Source: Mesorhizobium sp. LHD-90 (GTDB taxonomy: Bacteria > Pseudomonadota > Alphaproteobacteria > Rhizobiales > Rhizobiaceae). Taken from it: DNA of 64,000 nt. Positions 43,514-53,108 of this stretch are shown one piece after another; the first letter of the stretch is position 1, and every line of letters starts with the position of its first letter. The notes beneath the pieces were generated by a model. The model was not told the DNA's origin. It saw nothing but the letters and a program-made list of their open reading frames with translations, and did no database searches. The position numbers were made by a program, and so were the translations under genes. Where the stretch lies: the NCBI RefSeq assembly GCF_030929505.1, contig NZ_JAVFVV010000005.1, forward strand, positions 124,001 through 188,000, read 5' to 3'.

Positions 43514-45691
43514 TTGGCCCGCAAGCATGACCTGACCCCCTCCGCGCCCTGGTACAGGATCGAGACGGACGAGTCCGACTGGGCGGCGCTGCCGGAGCAG
43601 ACCCTGGTTCAGCTCTATGGCCAGATGAAGCTGATCCGCCGCTTCGAGGAAAAGATCCTTGACCTGGAGAAGGCGGGCCTGGTCCATGGCCCCGCCCACG
43701 CCAGTATAGGCCAGGAGGCCGCCGCGGTCGGCGTCACCTCGCTGCTGCGCCCCATCGACCAGATCAACGGGACGCACCGCGCCCACCACCAGGTGCTGAG
43801 CAAACTCGTCAACGCGCAGACCGAACCGGATTTCGACATACGCTCGCGGGCCTACACGCCGCCGATGAACGACGCCGTGTACCGGCTCATGGCGGAGATC
43901 ATGGGATTGACGCCCGGCTATTGTGAGGGCCGCGGCGGCTCCATGCATATGCGGGACGCAGAGTCCGGCGTGGCCGGAACGAGCGCCATCGTCGGCGGCA
44001 ACATCCCTCACGCGGCCGGTTACGCGCTGGCCGACCAGGTGCTTGGGCGCGACGGCATTTCCGTCAGCTTCTTCGGCGACGGGGCGTCGCTGCAGGGAGC
44101 GGCCTACGAATCCATGAACATTGCGGCTGCCTACAAGCTGCCGGTGATCTTCTTCGTGGAGAACAATCTCTACGCCGTCTCCACCCATATCGGCGACGTC
44201 ACCGCCGAACCGCGCATCGCCTCGCGCGGCCCGATGCTAGGCTTCACCGGCATCGAGTGCGACGGCATGGACGTGGTGGCTGTGTATCGGGCCGTATCCG
44301 ATGCCATCGGCATCATCCGCGAGGGTCGCGGCCCGGTCATCATCGAAGCCCAGTGCTACCGCTACTTCCACCAGAGCGGCAGCAAGCCGGGCAGCGAGTT
44401 CGGCTACCGCAGCCGCGAGGAAGAGCAGGAATGGATCGATCGCGATCCGCTGCGCCTGGCCGAGGCTCGCCTTGCCAGCCTCGGCATCCTCGACAATGCC
44501 GGCGTCGTGCTGATCGACGAGCGCATCACGGCCGCAGTGCAGGCCGCCGCCGATCGCCTGACCGAACCTGTTCCCGGAAGCAACCAGTTGCGCATTCCGG
44601 AGCGCCTGTGGCCCTCTGTTGAGACCGTCGACGACGGCATCCTGGCCGACCCTTCCGAAACGGACGGTTTGAAGTACCGCGAGTTGGAGGACTATGCGCC
44701 GGACCAGTTGGTCAAGACGCGCTTCGTCACCGCGGCGGGCGAGGCGCTCGCTGCCGCCATGGCGGCCGATCCGACCATCGTCGTGCTTGGCGAGGACGTT
44801 CACCGGCTGCGCGGCGGCGTCAGCGGTTTTACACGCTCGGCGCTGGAGCAGTTCCCCGGCCGCGTGCTCGCCATGCCCATCGCCGAGAACGGCTTCACCG
44901 GCGTGGCGCTGGGTGCGGCCCTGCGCGGATTGCGGCCGGTCGTCGAAATCATGTTCGGCGACTTCTGCCTTGTGGCGGCCGACCAGATCGGCAACGGCAT
45001 CGCCAAGGTGCGCCACATGTTCGGCGACGGCTTCCCCGTACCGGTGATCATGCGCGTGCGCGTGTCGCCCCACACCGGCTACGGGTCGCAGCATTCGGGC
45101 GATCCGGCCGCGCTGTTCAGGATGTTCCCCGGCTGGCACGTCGTTTCGCCGACCACGGCCTTCGACTATGTCGGCCTGCTGAACACGGCGTTGAAGTCCA
45201 ACGATCCGGTCGCCATCATCGAACATGTCGAGTTCTACCAGCGCGAGAGCCTGGTTCCGCGCGACGAGCGCGACTTCTGCCTCCGCATTGGCAAGGCCAA
45301 GGTCGCCCGCCCCGGCGCGGCCTGCACGGTGCTCGCCACCTCGGCCATGGTTCCCATCGCCACGAAGGTCGCGAACGATTCCGGCATCGACGCAGAAGTC
45401 ATCGATATGCGCAGCATCGGCCAGCTCTCCACCGACTGGCCGCTCATCCTGGCATCGATCGCAAAGACAAACCGGGTCATCATCGCCGAGCAGGTCGCCA
45501 GCGGCTTCGCGCTCGGCCGCCACTGGATCGCGGAAATCCAGGCGCGTGCATTCGATGACCTCGACCACGAAATACTTCACGTCACCGGCAGTCTCTCGGC
45601 GCCCGTCGTGTCGGCCGTACTCAACAAGGCCGCCCTCGGTTCCGCGGAAAAGCTGCGGGAGGCGATGGAGTTGATTACCGAGAACGCATGA
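43514..45691 (+). CDS. Fused E1 alpha-beta 2-oxo-acid dehydrogenase (thiamine diphosphate-dependent)
   Basis: The 725-residue protein joins both E1 subunits. The alpha part (about 30-330) holds RFEEKILDLEKAGLVHGPAH, a GRGGSMHM segment and the thiamine diphosphate motif GDG(188-190)-x26-NN(217-218). The beta part (from about 395) starts FVTAAGEALAAAMAADPTIV, then GEDVHRLRGGVSGFT, FGDFCLVAADQIGNGIAK and PTTAFDYVGLLNTAL. Such E1s decarboxylate pyruvate-like, branched-chain or acetoin substrates and pass the acyl group to a lipoyl E2. No E2, E3 or lipoyl gene is in the window. The start codon is TTG with GGAG upstream. Confidence 0.92.
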   Translation: MARKHDLTPSAPWYRIETDESDWAALPEQTLVQLYGQMKLIRRFEEKILDLEKAGLVHGPAHASIGQEAAAVGVTSLLRPIDQINGTHRAHHQVLSKLVNAQTEPDFDIRSRAYTPPMNDAVYRLMAEIMGLTPGYCEGRGGSMHMRDAESGVAGTSAIVGGNIPHAAGYALADQVLGRDGISVSFFGDGASLQGAAYESMNIAAAYKLPVIFFVENNLYAVSTHIGDVTAEPRIASRGPMLGFTGIECDGMDVVAVYRAVSDAIGIIREGRGPVIIEAQCYRYFHQSGSKPGSEFGYRSREEEQEWIDRDPLRLAEARLASLGILDNAGVVLIDERITAAVQAAADRLTEPVPGSNQLRIPERLWPSVETVDDGILADPSETDGLKYRELEDYAPDQLVKTRFVTAAGEALAAAMAADPTIVVLGEDVHRLRGGVSGFTRSALEQFPGRVLAMPIAENGFTGVALGAALRGLRPVVEIMFGDFCLVAADQIGNGIAKVRHMFGDGFPVPVIMRVRVSPHTGYGSQHSGDPAALFRMFPGWHVVSPTTAFDYVGLLNTALKSNDPVAIIEHVEFYQRESLVPRDERDFCLRIGKAKVARPGAACTVLATSAMVPIATKVANDSGIDAEVIDMRSIGQLSTDWPLILASIAKTNRVIIAEQVASGFALGRHWIAEIQARAFDDLDHEILHVTGSLSAPVVSAVLNKAALGSAEKLREAMELITENA

Positions 45692-45719
45692 ACAGATCGA
45701 ACTGGGAAGGAGCATGACA

Positions 45720-47327
45720 ATGAAAATGGGGAATTTTGGCCGTCTTTCGGGACTGAAGGGTCTCGCGGCCGCGACAATGCTGATGGGTCTGGGCGCCACC
45801 GCGATTCCAGCCGATGCCAAGACGCTGGTGATCGCCCGCGACATGGACGTCAACTCGCTGGATATGGCCCGTAGCTGGTGCGACACCTGCATGATCTTCA
45901 ACGCCGCGGTCTACGACGCGCTGCTGACGCTCGACGCCAACAACAAGCTGGTGCCGCTGGTTGCCGAAAGCTGGGAAGCCAACGCGGACCAGACCAGCTT
46001 CACCTTCAAGCTGAACCCGAAGGCGACCTTCGCCGACGGTTCGAAGGTCGAAGCCAAGGACGTCAAATGGTCCTGGGAGCGCCTGAAGAACATCAAGGGC
46101 AGCCCCTCCGGCCTGACCGAAACGATCGCCTCCGTGGAAGCCCCGGACGCCGGCACGGTGGTCGTGAAGACCACCCAGCCGAATTCCGAACTGTTCAACC
46201 TTCTTGCCGCCAGCTATTTCGGCATCGTCAACAGCGATGTCGCCCAGGCTGAGGCCAAGGCGATCGCCGACGAGAGTGCGGCGCAGTCCGATCAGGCCGA
46301 ACCGTGGTTCATGGCGCACTCGGCCGGCGGCGGCGCATTCGTGCTCGATTCCTACCAGCCCGGCGCGGAGCTCAGGCTGAAGCGCAATGAGAACTACTGG
46401 CGCGAGCCGGCAAAGGTCGACGAAGTCGTCATCCGCCAGGTTGGCGACGCCGTCGCGCAGGCCCAACTGCTGCAGAGCGGGCAGGCCGACGTGGCGCTGA
46501 ACATCGACCCGGAAACCGCCAAGACGCTCACCGGTGAGAACGTGAAGGTCGAGTCCGCGCCGTCGAACAACTTCGTCTACCTGACGATCAGCCCTGGCGC
46601 CGTCGCCAATCCGTTCCCGATGACCAACGACATCCGCGAGGCCATTTCGATCGCCGTCAATCGCCAGGAGCTCATCGAGTTCACGCTGGGCGAGGGCAAC
46701 GGCCAGTTGATCTCGGTGCCGTTCCCGCTGGCTTTCCCCGGTGGCGCCAATCACCCCATTCCGGAATACAATCCGGAAAAGGCAAAGGAGATCCTGGCCA
46801 AGGCCGGACGGGGCGACGGTTTCACGCTTGACGCTACCTATCCGAACCTCAACGTCTACGGCGTCGACATCAACCTGGCGATGCAGAAGATCCAGCAGGA
46901 TCTGGCCAAGGTGAACATCACGCTCGACCTCAAGCCGGTCGAGTTCCCCAACTGGCGCGAGCTGGCGACGAAGGATCACATTCCGATCTCCTTCGTGTTC
47001 TTCGCCCCCGACTATTACGGCACCTCGCAATATGTGAGCTATTTCGGTCTGGCCCCGGATTCGCCCTGGGCGAAGCGTGGCGGCGCCGAGCGCGACCCAT
47101 CCTTCCTGCTTCCGGAGGTGCCCGCGCTGCTGGCCGACGCACTGAAGTCGAGCCCCGAACAGGCTGAGAAGATCTACTACGACATCGGCGAGAAGATCCG
47201 GGCGCAGAACGTCCTGATCCCGATGATGAGCCCGAACACCATCCTTGCCTATGGCAGCAAGGTTCGCGGCGTTCGCAACTCGCCGAGCTCCAACGTGCCG
47301 CTGTACGAGATCTCGATCGACGACTGA
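45720..47327 (+). CDS. ABC transporter substrate-binding protein, dipeptide/oligopeptide type (family 5)
   Basis: The start is ATG 45720 rather than 45714, because AAGGAG is then 7 bases away instead of 1. The 535-residue protein has a signal peptide (LAAATMLMGLGATAIPADAK). The family 5 body includes VYDALLTLDANNKLVPLVAE and SWEANADQTSFTFKL near the N-terminus, then FLMKRNENYWR-like LRLKRNENYWREPAKVDEVV. Ligands are peptides, nickel, opines or other bulky solutes. No family-specific permease or ATPase is next to it, so partners must be elsewhere. It closes the hydratase/dehydrogenase/E1 operon and is followed by a terminator. Confidence 0.93.
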   Translation: MKMGNFGRLSGLKGLAAATMLMGLGATAIPADAKTLVIARDMDVNSLDMARSWCDTCMIFNAAVYDALLTLDANNKLVPLVAESWEANADQTSFTFKLNPKATFADGSKVEAKDVKWSWERLKNIKGSPSGLTETIASVEAPDAGTVVVKTTQPNSELFNLLAASYFGIVNSDVAQAEAKAIADESAAQSDQAEPWFMAHSAGGGAFVLDSYQPGAELRLKRNENYWREPAKVDEVVIRQVGDAVAQAQLLQSGQADVALNIDPETAKTLTGENVKVESAPSNNFVYLTISPGAVANPFPMTNDIREAISIAVNRQELIEFTLGEGNGQLISVPFPLAFPGGANHPIPEYNPEKAKEILAKAGRGDGFTLDATYPNLNVYGVDINLAMQKIQQDLAKVNITLDLKPVEFPNWRELATKDHIPISFVFFAPDYYGTSQYVSYFGLAPDSPWAKRGGAERDPSFLLPEVPALLADALKSSPEQAEKIYYDIGEKIRAQNVLIPMMSPNTILAYGSKVRGVRNSPSSNVPLYEISIDD

Positions 47328-47352
47328 CGTCGATCGAAAATGAAGATGATCC

Positions 47353-47372
47353 GAGGCCCCGCAAGGGGCCTC
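47353..47372 (+). terminator. Rho-independent terminator after the binding-protein gene
   Basis: An 8-bp perfect stem (GAGGCCCC / GGGGCCTC) with a GCAA tetraloop lies 25 bases after the stop codon and is followed by a short GTTT. It separates the hydratase-to-binding-protein operon from the transaminase gene. Confidence 0.75.
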
Positions 47373-47561
47373 GTTTCCATGCGGCCATGACCGATTTGGG
47401 CCCTTGTGACCGGCTTGGCCCGTCGCGGCGAGCAATGCGGCGGCGGCAGGGGATGACCGGCGGCAAAAGCGAAAATATGCAATGCCACCACCCCATATCT
47501 TGTTGGCAAAAATCCCCGATTATCCTTGACAAATCAGGCACTTGAATTCACGGTGCGGAAA

Positions 47562-47575
47562 CCGATAAAAATCGG
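47562..47575. promoter_or_regulatory. Small dyad upstream of the transaminase gene
   Basis: CCGAT-AAAA-ATCGG is a perfect 5-bp dyad 21 bases before the start codon, just upstream of the ribosome site. A TTGACA hexamer lies at 47526-47531 but without a good -10 partner. An operator or mRNA hairpin is possible. Confidence 0.3.
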
Positions 47576-47596
47576 CTATTAGCCAGGGAGAGCCGA

Positions 47597-48556
47597 GTGC
47601 CCTACACCGATTTCATATTCAACGACTACCGCAGACGTGTTGGCGAGCTGGAAGCGAGCACCAATCCCCTGGCGCAGGGGGTCGCCTATATCGACGGCGA
47701 TCTTTACCCGCTGCATGAAGCGAAGATCCCGATCCTCGACCAGGGTTTCCTGCATTCCGACCTGACATATGACGTCCCTTCCATCTGGGACGGCCGCTTC
47801 TTCCGCCTCGACGACCATCTCGACCGGTTCGAGCGAAGCCTGAAGCTGCTTCGGCTGCGCAGTCCGCTGGACCGTCATGGCATTCGCCAGAAACTCGTCG
47901 AGATGGCGGCGAAAAGCGGCATCCGCGACGCCTATGTCTGCATGATCGTCACCCGCGGCCTCAAATTCATCCGCCAGTACAGCCCTGAGGAAATCGAGAA
48001 CAATCTCTACCTCATCGTGCAGCCCTTCCTGTGGGTGATGGGCGAGGAAATGCAGAAGACCGGCGGCTCGGCGATCATCGCCCGGGACGTCCGCCGCGTC
48101 CCTCCCGGCGCCATTGACCCGACCGTGAAGAACCTGCAATGGGGCGACTTCGTGCGAGGTATTTTCGAGGCGCGCGACCGGGGCGCGAACTATCCGATCC
48201 TGACCGACGGCGACGGCAACCTGACCGAAGGATCGGGCTTCAACGTCTGCATCATCAAGAACGGCGTGTTGCGCACGCCCAAGCGCGGCGTGCTCGAAGG
48301 CGTCACCCGCAAGACCGTGATCGAGGTCGCCAAGGCGCAAGGCATCGAATGCCATGTCGAGGACGTCCCCGTCAGCGCCGCCTATGACTGCGACGAACTG
48401 CTCTTCGTTACCACGGCAGGCGGCGTCATGCCCATCACCAAGCTGGACGGCGTGCCGATCGGCAACGGCGAAGTCGGCCCGCTGAGCAGGGCGATCTGGA
48501 AGGCGTACTGGGAAGCCCACTACGATCCGATGCTGAGCTTCGCCATCAATTATTGA
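47597..48556 (+). CDS. (R)-selective amine transaminase, PLP fold class IV
   Basis: The 319-residue protein is a class IV aminotransferase. The catalytic lysine is expected at K177 in [11 protein letters not shown]. The active-site block [17 protein letters not shown] (53-69) matches the characterised fungal and bacterial (R)-amine transaminases (Aspergillus terreus type), not branched-chain or D-alanine aminotransferases; the equivalent fungal lysine is K180. [12 protein letters not shown] and [11 protein letters not shown] are near-identical to that group as I remember it. These enzymes move an amino group from an (R)-amine to pyruvate. The start is GTG with GGGAG upstream. It has its own leader after a terminator. 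Confidence 0.9.
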   Translation: MPYTDFIFNDYRRRVGELEASTNPLAQGVAYIDGDLYPLHEAKIPILDQGFLHSDLTYDVPSIWDGRFFRLDDHLDRFERSLKLLRLRSPLDRHGIRQKLVEMAAKSGIRDAYVCMIVTRGLKFIRQYSPEEIENNLYLIVQPFLWVMGEEMQKTGGSAIIARDVRRVPPGAIDPTVKNLQWGDFVRGIFEARDRGANYPILTDGDGNLTEGSGFNVCIIKNGVLRTPKRGVLEGVTRKTVIEVAKAQGIECHVEDVPVSAAYDCDELLFVTTAGGVMPITKLDGVPIGNGEVGPLSRAIWKAYWEAHYDPMLSFAINY

Positions 48557-48731
48557 CGCATGCGATGCCCCCGGGGCCGCCGCTTCGGGCGACCCCGGCC
48601 AAGCACGCAACCGCCGATCATCGAGAGCGGCGTCGGACGACGTTCCTAGACTGCGAAGCAGAATCCCAGGTGGACGGCTTGCGCCTCTCCGCCTTGAAGC
48701 AATTCGCCCCGACGGGAGTTCGGGTCAGGAC

Positions 48732-49301
48732 TCAAGCGAGGGTGCACGCTTCGTCGAATTCCAGTCGCGGCAGCCGCGGGAACAGGCCTGCCGGATCGCC
48801 ATAACCCAGATTGACCAGGAAGTTGCTCTTCCATTTCGTTCCGGAAAAGAACGCTTCATCCAGAACCTTGGGATTGAAACCGGACATCGGACCCGTGTCG
48901 AGCCCGAGCATGCGCGCGGCAATGATGAGATAGCCGCCTTGCAGGCTGCTGTTGCGGAAGGCTGTCTCGTAGGCCATTTGCGGGCTGGACGTGAACCACG
49001 GCCGCGCATCGGTGTGCGGAAACAATTGCGGCATGCGATCGTAGAACGCCTCGTCATAGGCAACGATGACCGTCACGGGCGCAGCCATCGTCTTGTCCGA
49101 ATTGCCGCGACTCAGCGCCGGCCGCAATTTTTCCTTGCCCTCCGGAGTGCGCACGAAGACAAACCGTCCCGGTGAGCAGTTCGCCGACGTCGGGCCCATT
49201 TTGGCGAGATCGTACAGGCGCTTCAGCGTGTCTTCGCTGACGGGCCGGTCCGTCCATTTGTTGTGCGTGCGCGCTTCGGTAAAGATCGTGCGATTGTCCA
49301 T
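48732..49301 (-). CDS. Nitroreductase-family malonic semialdehyde reductase (RutE/HadB-like)
   Basis: The 189-residue flavoprotein starts [20 protein letters not shown]. It has the RutE-type blocks [20 protein letters not shown] and [20 protein letters not shown], plus a C-terminal [15 protein letters not shown] followed by [11 protein letters not shown]. RutE reduces malonic semialdehyde to 3-hydroxypropionate in pyrimidine breakdown, but no other rut gene is present. In this setting it may reduce a semialdehyde made by the neighbouring transaminases, which is inference. GAGGG precedes the ATG. Confidence 0.85.
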   Translation of the reverse strand: MDNRTIFTEARTHNKWTDRPVSEDTLKRLYDLAKMGPTSANCSPGRFVFVRTPEGKEKLRPALSRGNSDKTMAAPVTVIVAYDEAFYDRMPQLFPHTDARPWFTSSPQMAYETAFRNSSLQGGYLIIAARMLGLDTGPMSGFNPKVLDEAFFSGTKWKSNFLVNLGYGDPAGLFPRLPRLEFDEACTLA

Positions 49302-49475
49302 TGAACCCTCGGCGCCTTCTCGAGGCGGATGCGGATGCAAAACGGCGATGCTCCGCAGCCGCGACAGGATAAAGAATGGTCGCGCCGGCGGCGCCGGCAC
49401 GTCAATGCTGGGCTCGGTCGGAATTTCCGGTGACTCGCAGCACGGCCCCGACGGCTCCCGCCCTTGCCGCCTGCG

Positions 49476-50759
49476 CTACTGCGCGCGTTTGAGGCGCGCC
49501 AGCACGAGCGGATTTTCGTTGGCGGGAATGCGCGTGCGATGCGCTTTCAGTTCGGAGAAGGCGCGCTCGCTCGCCTTCAACGTCAGATCGACGTCGGCGA
49601 CCGTCATGGCGGCGTTCATGAACATGTTGTGGTAGGGGTGGAAATAGACGCCGTGCTTCAACGCGTTCGCGCTCCAGGCGTAGCCGAGACGCATGTCCGG
49701 ATCGTCGTGGAAGAGGATTTGGGGCATCTGGGCAGGCCCGGTCTGCCGGAGCGAGAAGCCGTGTGCGGCGGCCAGCTCGTCAAGCCCTTCGCGCAGCCTG
49801 GTTCCGAGCGCGACGGTCTGCTCCAGATAATCCGTTTCGCGGATCAGCCGCAGCGTCTCGACGGCAGCCGCCATGGGAACGGCAGAGAACCAGAAGGAAC
49901 CGGTGCAGAAGATCGAACGCGCCGCCGCGTTGAAACGCTGCGCGCCCACCATGGCCGAGATCGGATGGCCGTTGGCGATCGCCTTGCCCCAGCAACTGAT
50001 GTCCGGCTTGACGCCCAGCGTCGACCACGAACTATCCCGGGCCAGCCGGAAGCCGGCGCGCACATCGTCGACGATTAGCGGCACATCAGCCGCGTCGCAG
50101 ATCCTGCGCACGGCCTTGGCGAACGCCTCGGAAGGAAGGAGCTGGTCGGCGAACACCTCATGCTTGAACGGCGTCGCGAAAATTCCCGCGAGATCGCCAT
50201 CCGCCGCACGGACCGCAGCCTCCAGGCTTTCGATATCGTCATACCGGTAGGTGATGACGTGACTGCGATCTTCATCGACGATGCCGGTGCGGTTCGGTGT
50301 GCACCAGGGCTGCGAGCCGTGATACGCGCCGCTGGCCACCAGAATCTTGCGGCGCTTCGAATAGGCGCGCGCCGTCGTCATGGCCATCGACGTGGCGTCG
50401 CTGCCATTCTTGCAGAACATCACCCAGTCGGCGTGGCTGATCATCGACACCATCGCCTCGGCCAGATCGACCATGACGGACGAGGGTCCGGTGAGCGTGT
50501 CGCCAAGCTCGGCCTGGCGACGGGCGGCGGCCTCCACGTCGGCATTTCCGTAGCCGAACAGGTTCGGTCCATAGGCACTCATATAGTCGATATATTCATT
50601 ACCATCGACATCCCAGATGCGCGCGCCGCTGGCGCGACTGAAGAACTGCGGGAAGTCGCTCGGCAAAAGTGCAGTCGATTCATGACCATACATGCCCCCG
50701 GGAATGACGCGGCGGGCCCGCTCGAGAAGTTCTGAGTTCTTACGGTTTGACCAAGGCAT
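49476..50759 (-). CDS. Class III aminotransferase (glutamate-1-semialdehyde aminomutase-like)
   Basis: The 427-residue PLP enzyme has RARRVIPGGMYGHESTALLP and IWDVDGNEYIDYMSAYGPNL at the N-terminus, CKNGSDATSMAMTTARAYSK for cofactor phosphate binding, the DDVRAGFRL aspartate, and the PLP lysine in DISCWGKAIANGHPISAMVG. The sequence resembles HemL-type aminomutases, but the location in a catabolic island, not next to heme genes, suggests an omega-amino acid or amine transaminase. AGAGGATC precedes the ATG. It diverges from the polyamine-type ABC genes across 283 bases. Confidence 0.88.
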   Translation of the reverse strand: MPWSNRKNSELLERARRVIPGGMYGHESTALLPSDFPQFFSRASGARIWDVDGNEYIDYMSAYGPNLFGYGNADVEAAARRQAELGDTLTGPSSVMVDLAEAMVSMISHADWVMFCKNGSDATSMAMTTARAYSKRRKILVASGAYHGSQPWCTPNRTGIVDEDRSHVITYRYDDIESLEAAVRAADGDLAGIFATPFKHEVFADQLLPSEAFAKAVRRICDAADVPLIVDDVRAGFRLARDSSWSTLGVKPDISCWGKAIANGHPISAMVGAQRFNAAARSIFCTGSFWFSAVPMAAAVETLRLIRETDYLEQTVALGTRLREGLDELAAAHGFSLRQTGPAQMPQILFHDDPDMRLGYAWSANALKHGVYFHPYHNMFMNAAMTVADVDLTLKASERAFSELKAHRTRIPANENPLVLARLKRAQ

Positions 50760-51042
50760 GGGTAGATCCTCTCGCTATCGGGTGCGACTGATAGCAGTAA
50801 AAATATCTGCTATCAACGAGATTCAGGATGGATTGAGCCCGTCTTTTCGGCTACACAAAGGAGGGTATCGCGCACGCGACGACCGGGAACAGGTCACAGC
50901 GAGCGCAATGCCTTGCGACAGAGACGGAAGGAGGCCGGGACGGGTCGCGAACGATACCCGGCCGGGCCGACCGTCACGGTTCAACCAGGTGAGTGCGCGC
51001 CGCCTGTCCGGCGGCGCGGATTGCAATCCAGAAGGGGAATCC

Positions 51043-52104
51043 ATGAAAAACGTAAGAAATGGCTTGAGTCGACGCAGCGTTCTGAAACTCGGCGCAGGTT
51101 CGGCGGCTGTATCGCTCCTCGGCATGCCGGCGATCGGCCGCGCACAAACGACGTCGCTTTCCGTCGCCAATGGCGGCGGCGCGCTGGGAGACGCCTTCAA
51201 GGCTGCCTGCTTCGACACGTTCGAGAAGAAGACCGGCATCAAGATCATCAGCGCGCCCTACATCGAAGGCGCCCGACTGAAGGCGATGGTTGAAGCCGGC
51301 GCCGTCGACATCGACGTGGCCGACACCGATGCGGCCGAGGCCGCGCCGCTGGCCGTCGAAGGCCTGCTGGAAGAGATCGACTACAGCGTCGTGCCCAAGG
51401 ACGGCCTGATCGAGGGTTCGGCGAGCAAATACTGGACGGCCTGCTACATTGCCGGCTCCGTGCTGAGCTGGAACACGGAAGCAGCCGAGAAGAACGGCCA
51501 CCCGAAGACCTGGCAGGAGTTTTTCGACCCGTCGGTGAAAGGCCGGCGCACCCTTTGGAAGAACGCGGCGCAGACCATGGAAGTGGCCGCCCTCGGCGCC
51601 GGTCAGCCGGCCGACAAGCTCTATCCGCTGGATCTCGACCGCGCCTTCGCCATGCTCGACGGCATCCGCTCCTCGATCACCTGGTGGAGTTCAGGCGCCC
51701 AGAGCGCCCAGCTTCTGGCCAGCAACGAAGCCGATTATGGCATGTGCTGGAACGGCCGGGTCGACCCGATCAAGCAGCAGGGCGGCCCGATCGACTACAC
51801 GTTCGAACACGCACTGCACATGCCCGGCATCTGGAGCCTGCCGAAGGGCGGCCGCAACCGCGACGCAGCCATGCAGTTCGTCGCGCACTGCATGGACCCC
51901 GAGGTCCAGGCCGAGTTCTCGCGGCGGATCCCCTACGGCCCGACCGCGACCAAGGCCTTCGATCTGCTGACGGCGGAGGAGCGCGCCCGCATGCCGAGCG
52001 CGCCCGAGAACAGCAAGACCGCCGTTGCCATCAACGGCGACTACTGGCTGGAGAAGGGCGCGGAAGTCTACGAGCGCTTCAACACCTGGGTTGTTTCCCA
52101 GTAA
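51043..52104 (+). CDS. Polyamine-type ABC transporter substrate-binding protein (PotD-like), Tat-exported
   Basis: The 353-residue protein has a twin-arginine signal (SRRSVLKLGAGSAAVSLLG, then MPAIGRAQ). The mature domain begins TSLSVANGGGALGDAFKAA and contains ISAPYIEGARLKAMVEAGAV and a DVADTDAAEAAPLAVEGLLE block, as in spermidine/putrescine-type binding proteins. GAAGGGGAAT precedes the ATG. It is first in a four-gene importer unit. The ligand may be a polyamine, amine or organic acid. Confidence 0.92.
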   Translation: MKNVRNGLSRRSVLKLGAGSAAVSLLGMPAIGRAQTTSLSVANGGGALGDAFKAACFDTFEKKTGIKIISAPYIEGARLKAMVEAGAVDIDVADTDAAEAAPLAVEGLLEEIDYSVVPKDGLIEGSASKYWTACYIAGSVLSWNTEAAEKNGHPKTWQEFFDPSVKGRRTLWKNAAQTMEVAALGAGQPADKLYPLDLDRAFAMLDGIRSSITWWSSGAQSAQLLASNEADYGMCWNGRVDPIKQQGGPIDYTFEHALHMPGIWSLPKGGRNRDAAMQFVAHCMDPEVQAEFSRRIPYGPTATKAFDLLTAEERARMPSAPENSKTAVAINGDYWLEKGAEVYERFNTWVVSQ

Positions 52105-52268
52105 GGTCCAAGCCTTGGGAGGACGGCGCGCGAATTCAACGCGCCGCCCTCCCATTTTGGTGGCATGCGCATCGCACCTGATATGCTCAAGCCCGAGACC
52201 CTGTGGACCGTTATGGATTGGAGCGACGGAGCACTCCGGTGCTCGTGGAAGGAAACGGCATACTGTCC

Positions 52269-53108
52269 ATGAAATTGCGCAAGTTCCTGCTCTTCGCTCC
52301 CACGGCGCTGCTGCTGACGCCTTTCTTCCTGGCGCCGCTGTTCGTGATCGGCGCGGAAAGCTTCAGCGGCAAGCAGGGCGCATTCGGCGAATATGTGAAG
52401 GTCGTGACCGATCCGGGCATCCGGACCGTTCTCTACAATACCTTCTACGTCGCCCTGATGGTCACGTTCTTCTCCCTGCTGATCGGCTATCCCATAGCCT
52501 ATGTCCTGGCGCGGCTGAAAGGCCGCTGGGCGACGATCGGCATTTTCCTTATCTTCCTGCCGTTCTGGGCGAGCACCGTCATCCGCTCATTCGCATGGAT
52601 GATCCTGCTCGGCCGGAACGGACCCGTGAATTCGGCGATGGTCGGCTCCGGCCTGATCGACGAGCCCATCCGCTTCATCGACAACGGCGTCGGCCTGATG
52701 ATCGCGATGACCTACATCATGGTTCCGTTCATGGTTGTGCCGATCCTCAATGGCCTGCGCGCGATCGACGTAAACCTGCCCAGGGCCGCGGCGGTCCTCG
52801 GCGCCAATCCATGGCGCCAGTTCCTGGCCGTCACTCTGCCGCTGTCGATGCCCAGCATCGCCGTCGGCGCGACCATCGTCTTCGTCACGTCGCTGGGCTT
52901 CTTCGTGACGCCTTCCCTGCTGGGCGGCAACCGCACGGTCGTCTCGATCCTGATCAGCGAACAGGCCAACCGGCTGCTCAATTGGCCGCTCGCCTCCGCG
53001 CTGGCGATCGTGGTGCTCCTGCTCACCATCGTCGTCTTCGCGCTGCTGCGCCTCAGCCAGGTGATGTCGCGGCGAAGAGGAAGCGCCCGGGCGGGAGCGC
53101 TCGCATGA
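52269..53108 (+). CDS. Polyamine-type ABC transporter permease (PotB-like)
   Basis: The 279-residue protein has six membrane segments, starting MKLRKFLLFAPTALLLTPFF. FVALMVTFFSLLIGYPIAYV-like segments and an EAA-type loop (INLPRAAAVLGANPWRQFLA as VNLPRAAAVLGANPWRQF) contact the ATPase. A GTG start at 52203 is an alternative with a poorer N-terminus. Its stop overlaps the next permease start (ATGA), showing translational coupling. Confidence 0.91.
   Translation: MKLRKFLLFAPTALLLTPFFLAPLFVIGAESFSGKQGAFGEYVKVVTDPGIRTVLYNTFYVALMVTFFSLLIGYPIAYVLARLKGRWATIGIFLIFLPFWASTVIRSFAWMILLGRNGPVNSAMVGSGLIDEPIRFIDNGVGLMIAMTYIMVPFMVVPILNGLRAIDVNLPRAAAVLGANPWRQFLAVTLPLSMPSIAVGATIVFVTSLGFFVTPSLLGGNRTVVSILISEQANRLLNWPLASALAIVVLLLTIVVFALLRLSQVMSRRRGSARAGALA

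Noticed and set aside
44237-45901. 554-codon open frame on the minus strand
   Set aside because: It is antisense to the fused E1 gene and has no recognisable domain or ribosome site.
48732-49301. Evidence for a pyrimidine (rut) degradation operon
   Set aside because: Only a RutE-like protein is present; rutA, B, C, D and F are not here.
49476-50759. Assignment as hemL (glutamate-1-semialdehyde aminomutase)
   Set aside because: No heme genes are nearby, the organism class normally makes 5-aminolevulinate by the HemA (ALA synthase) route, and the setting is catabolic.
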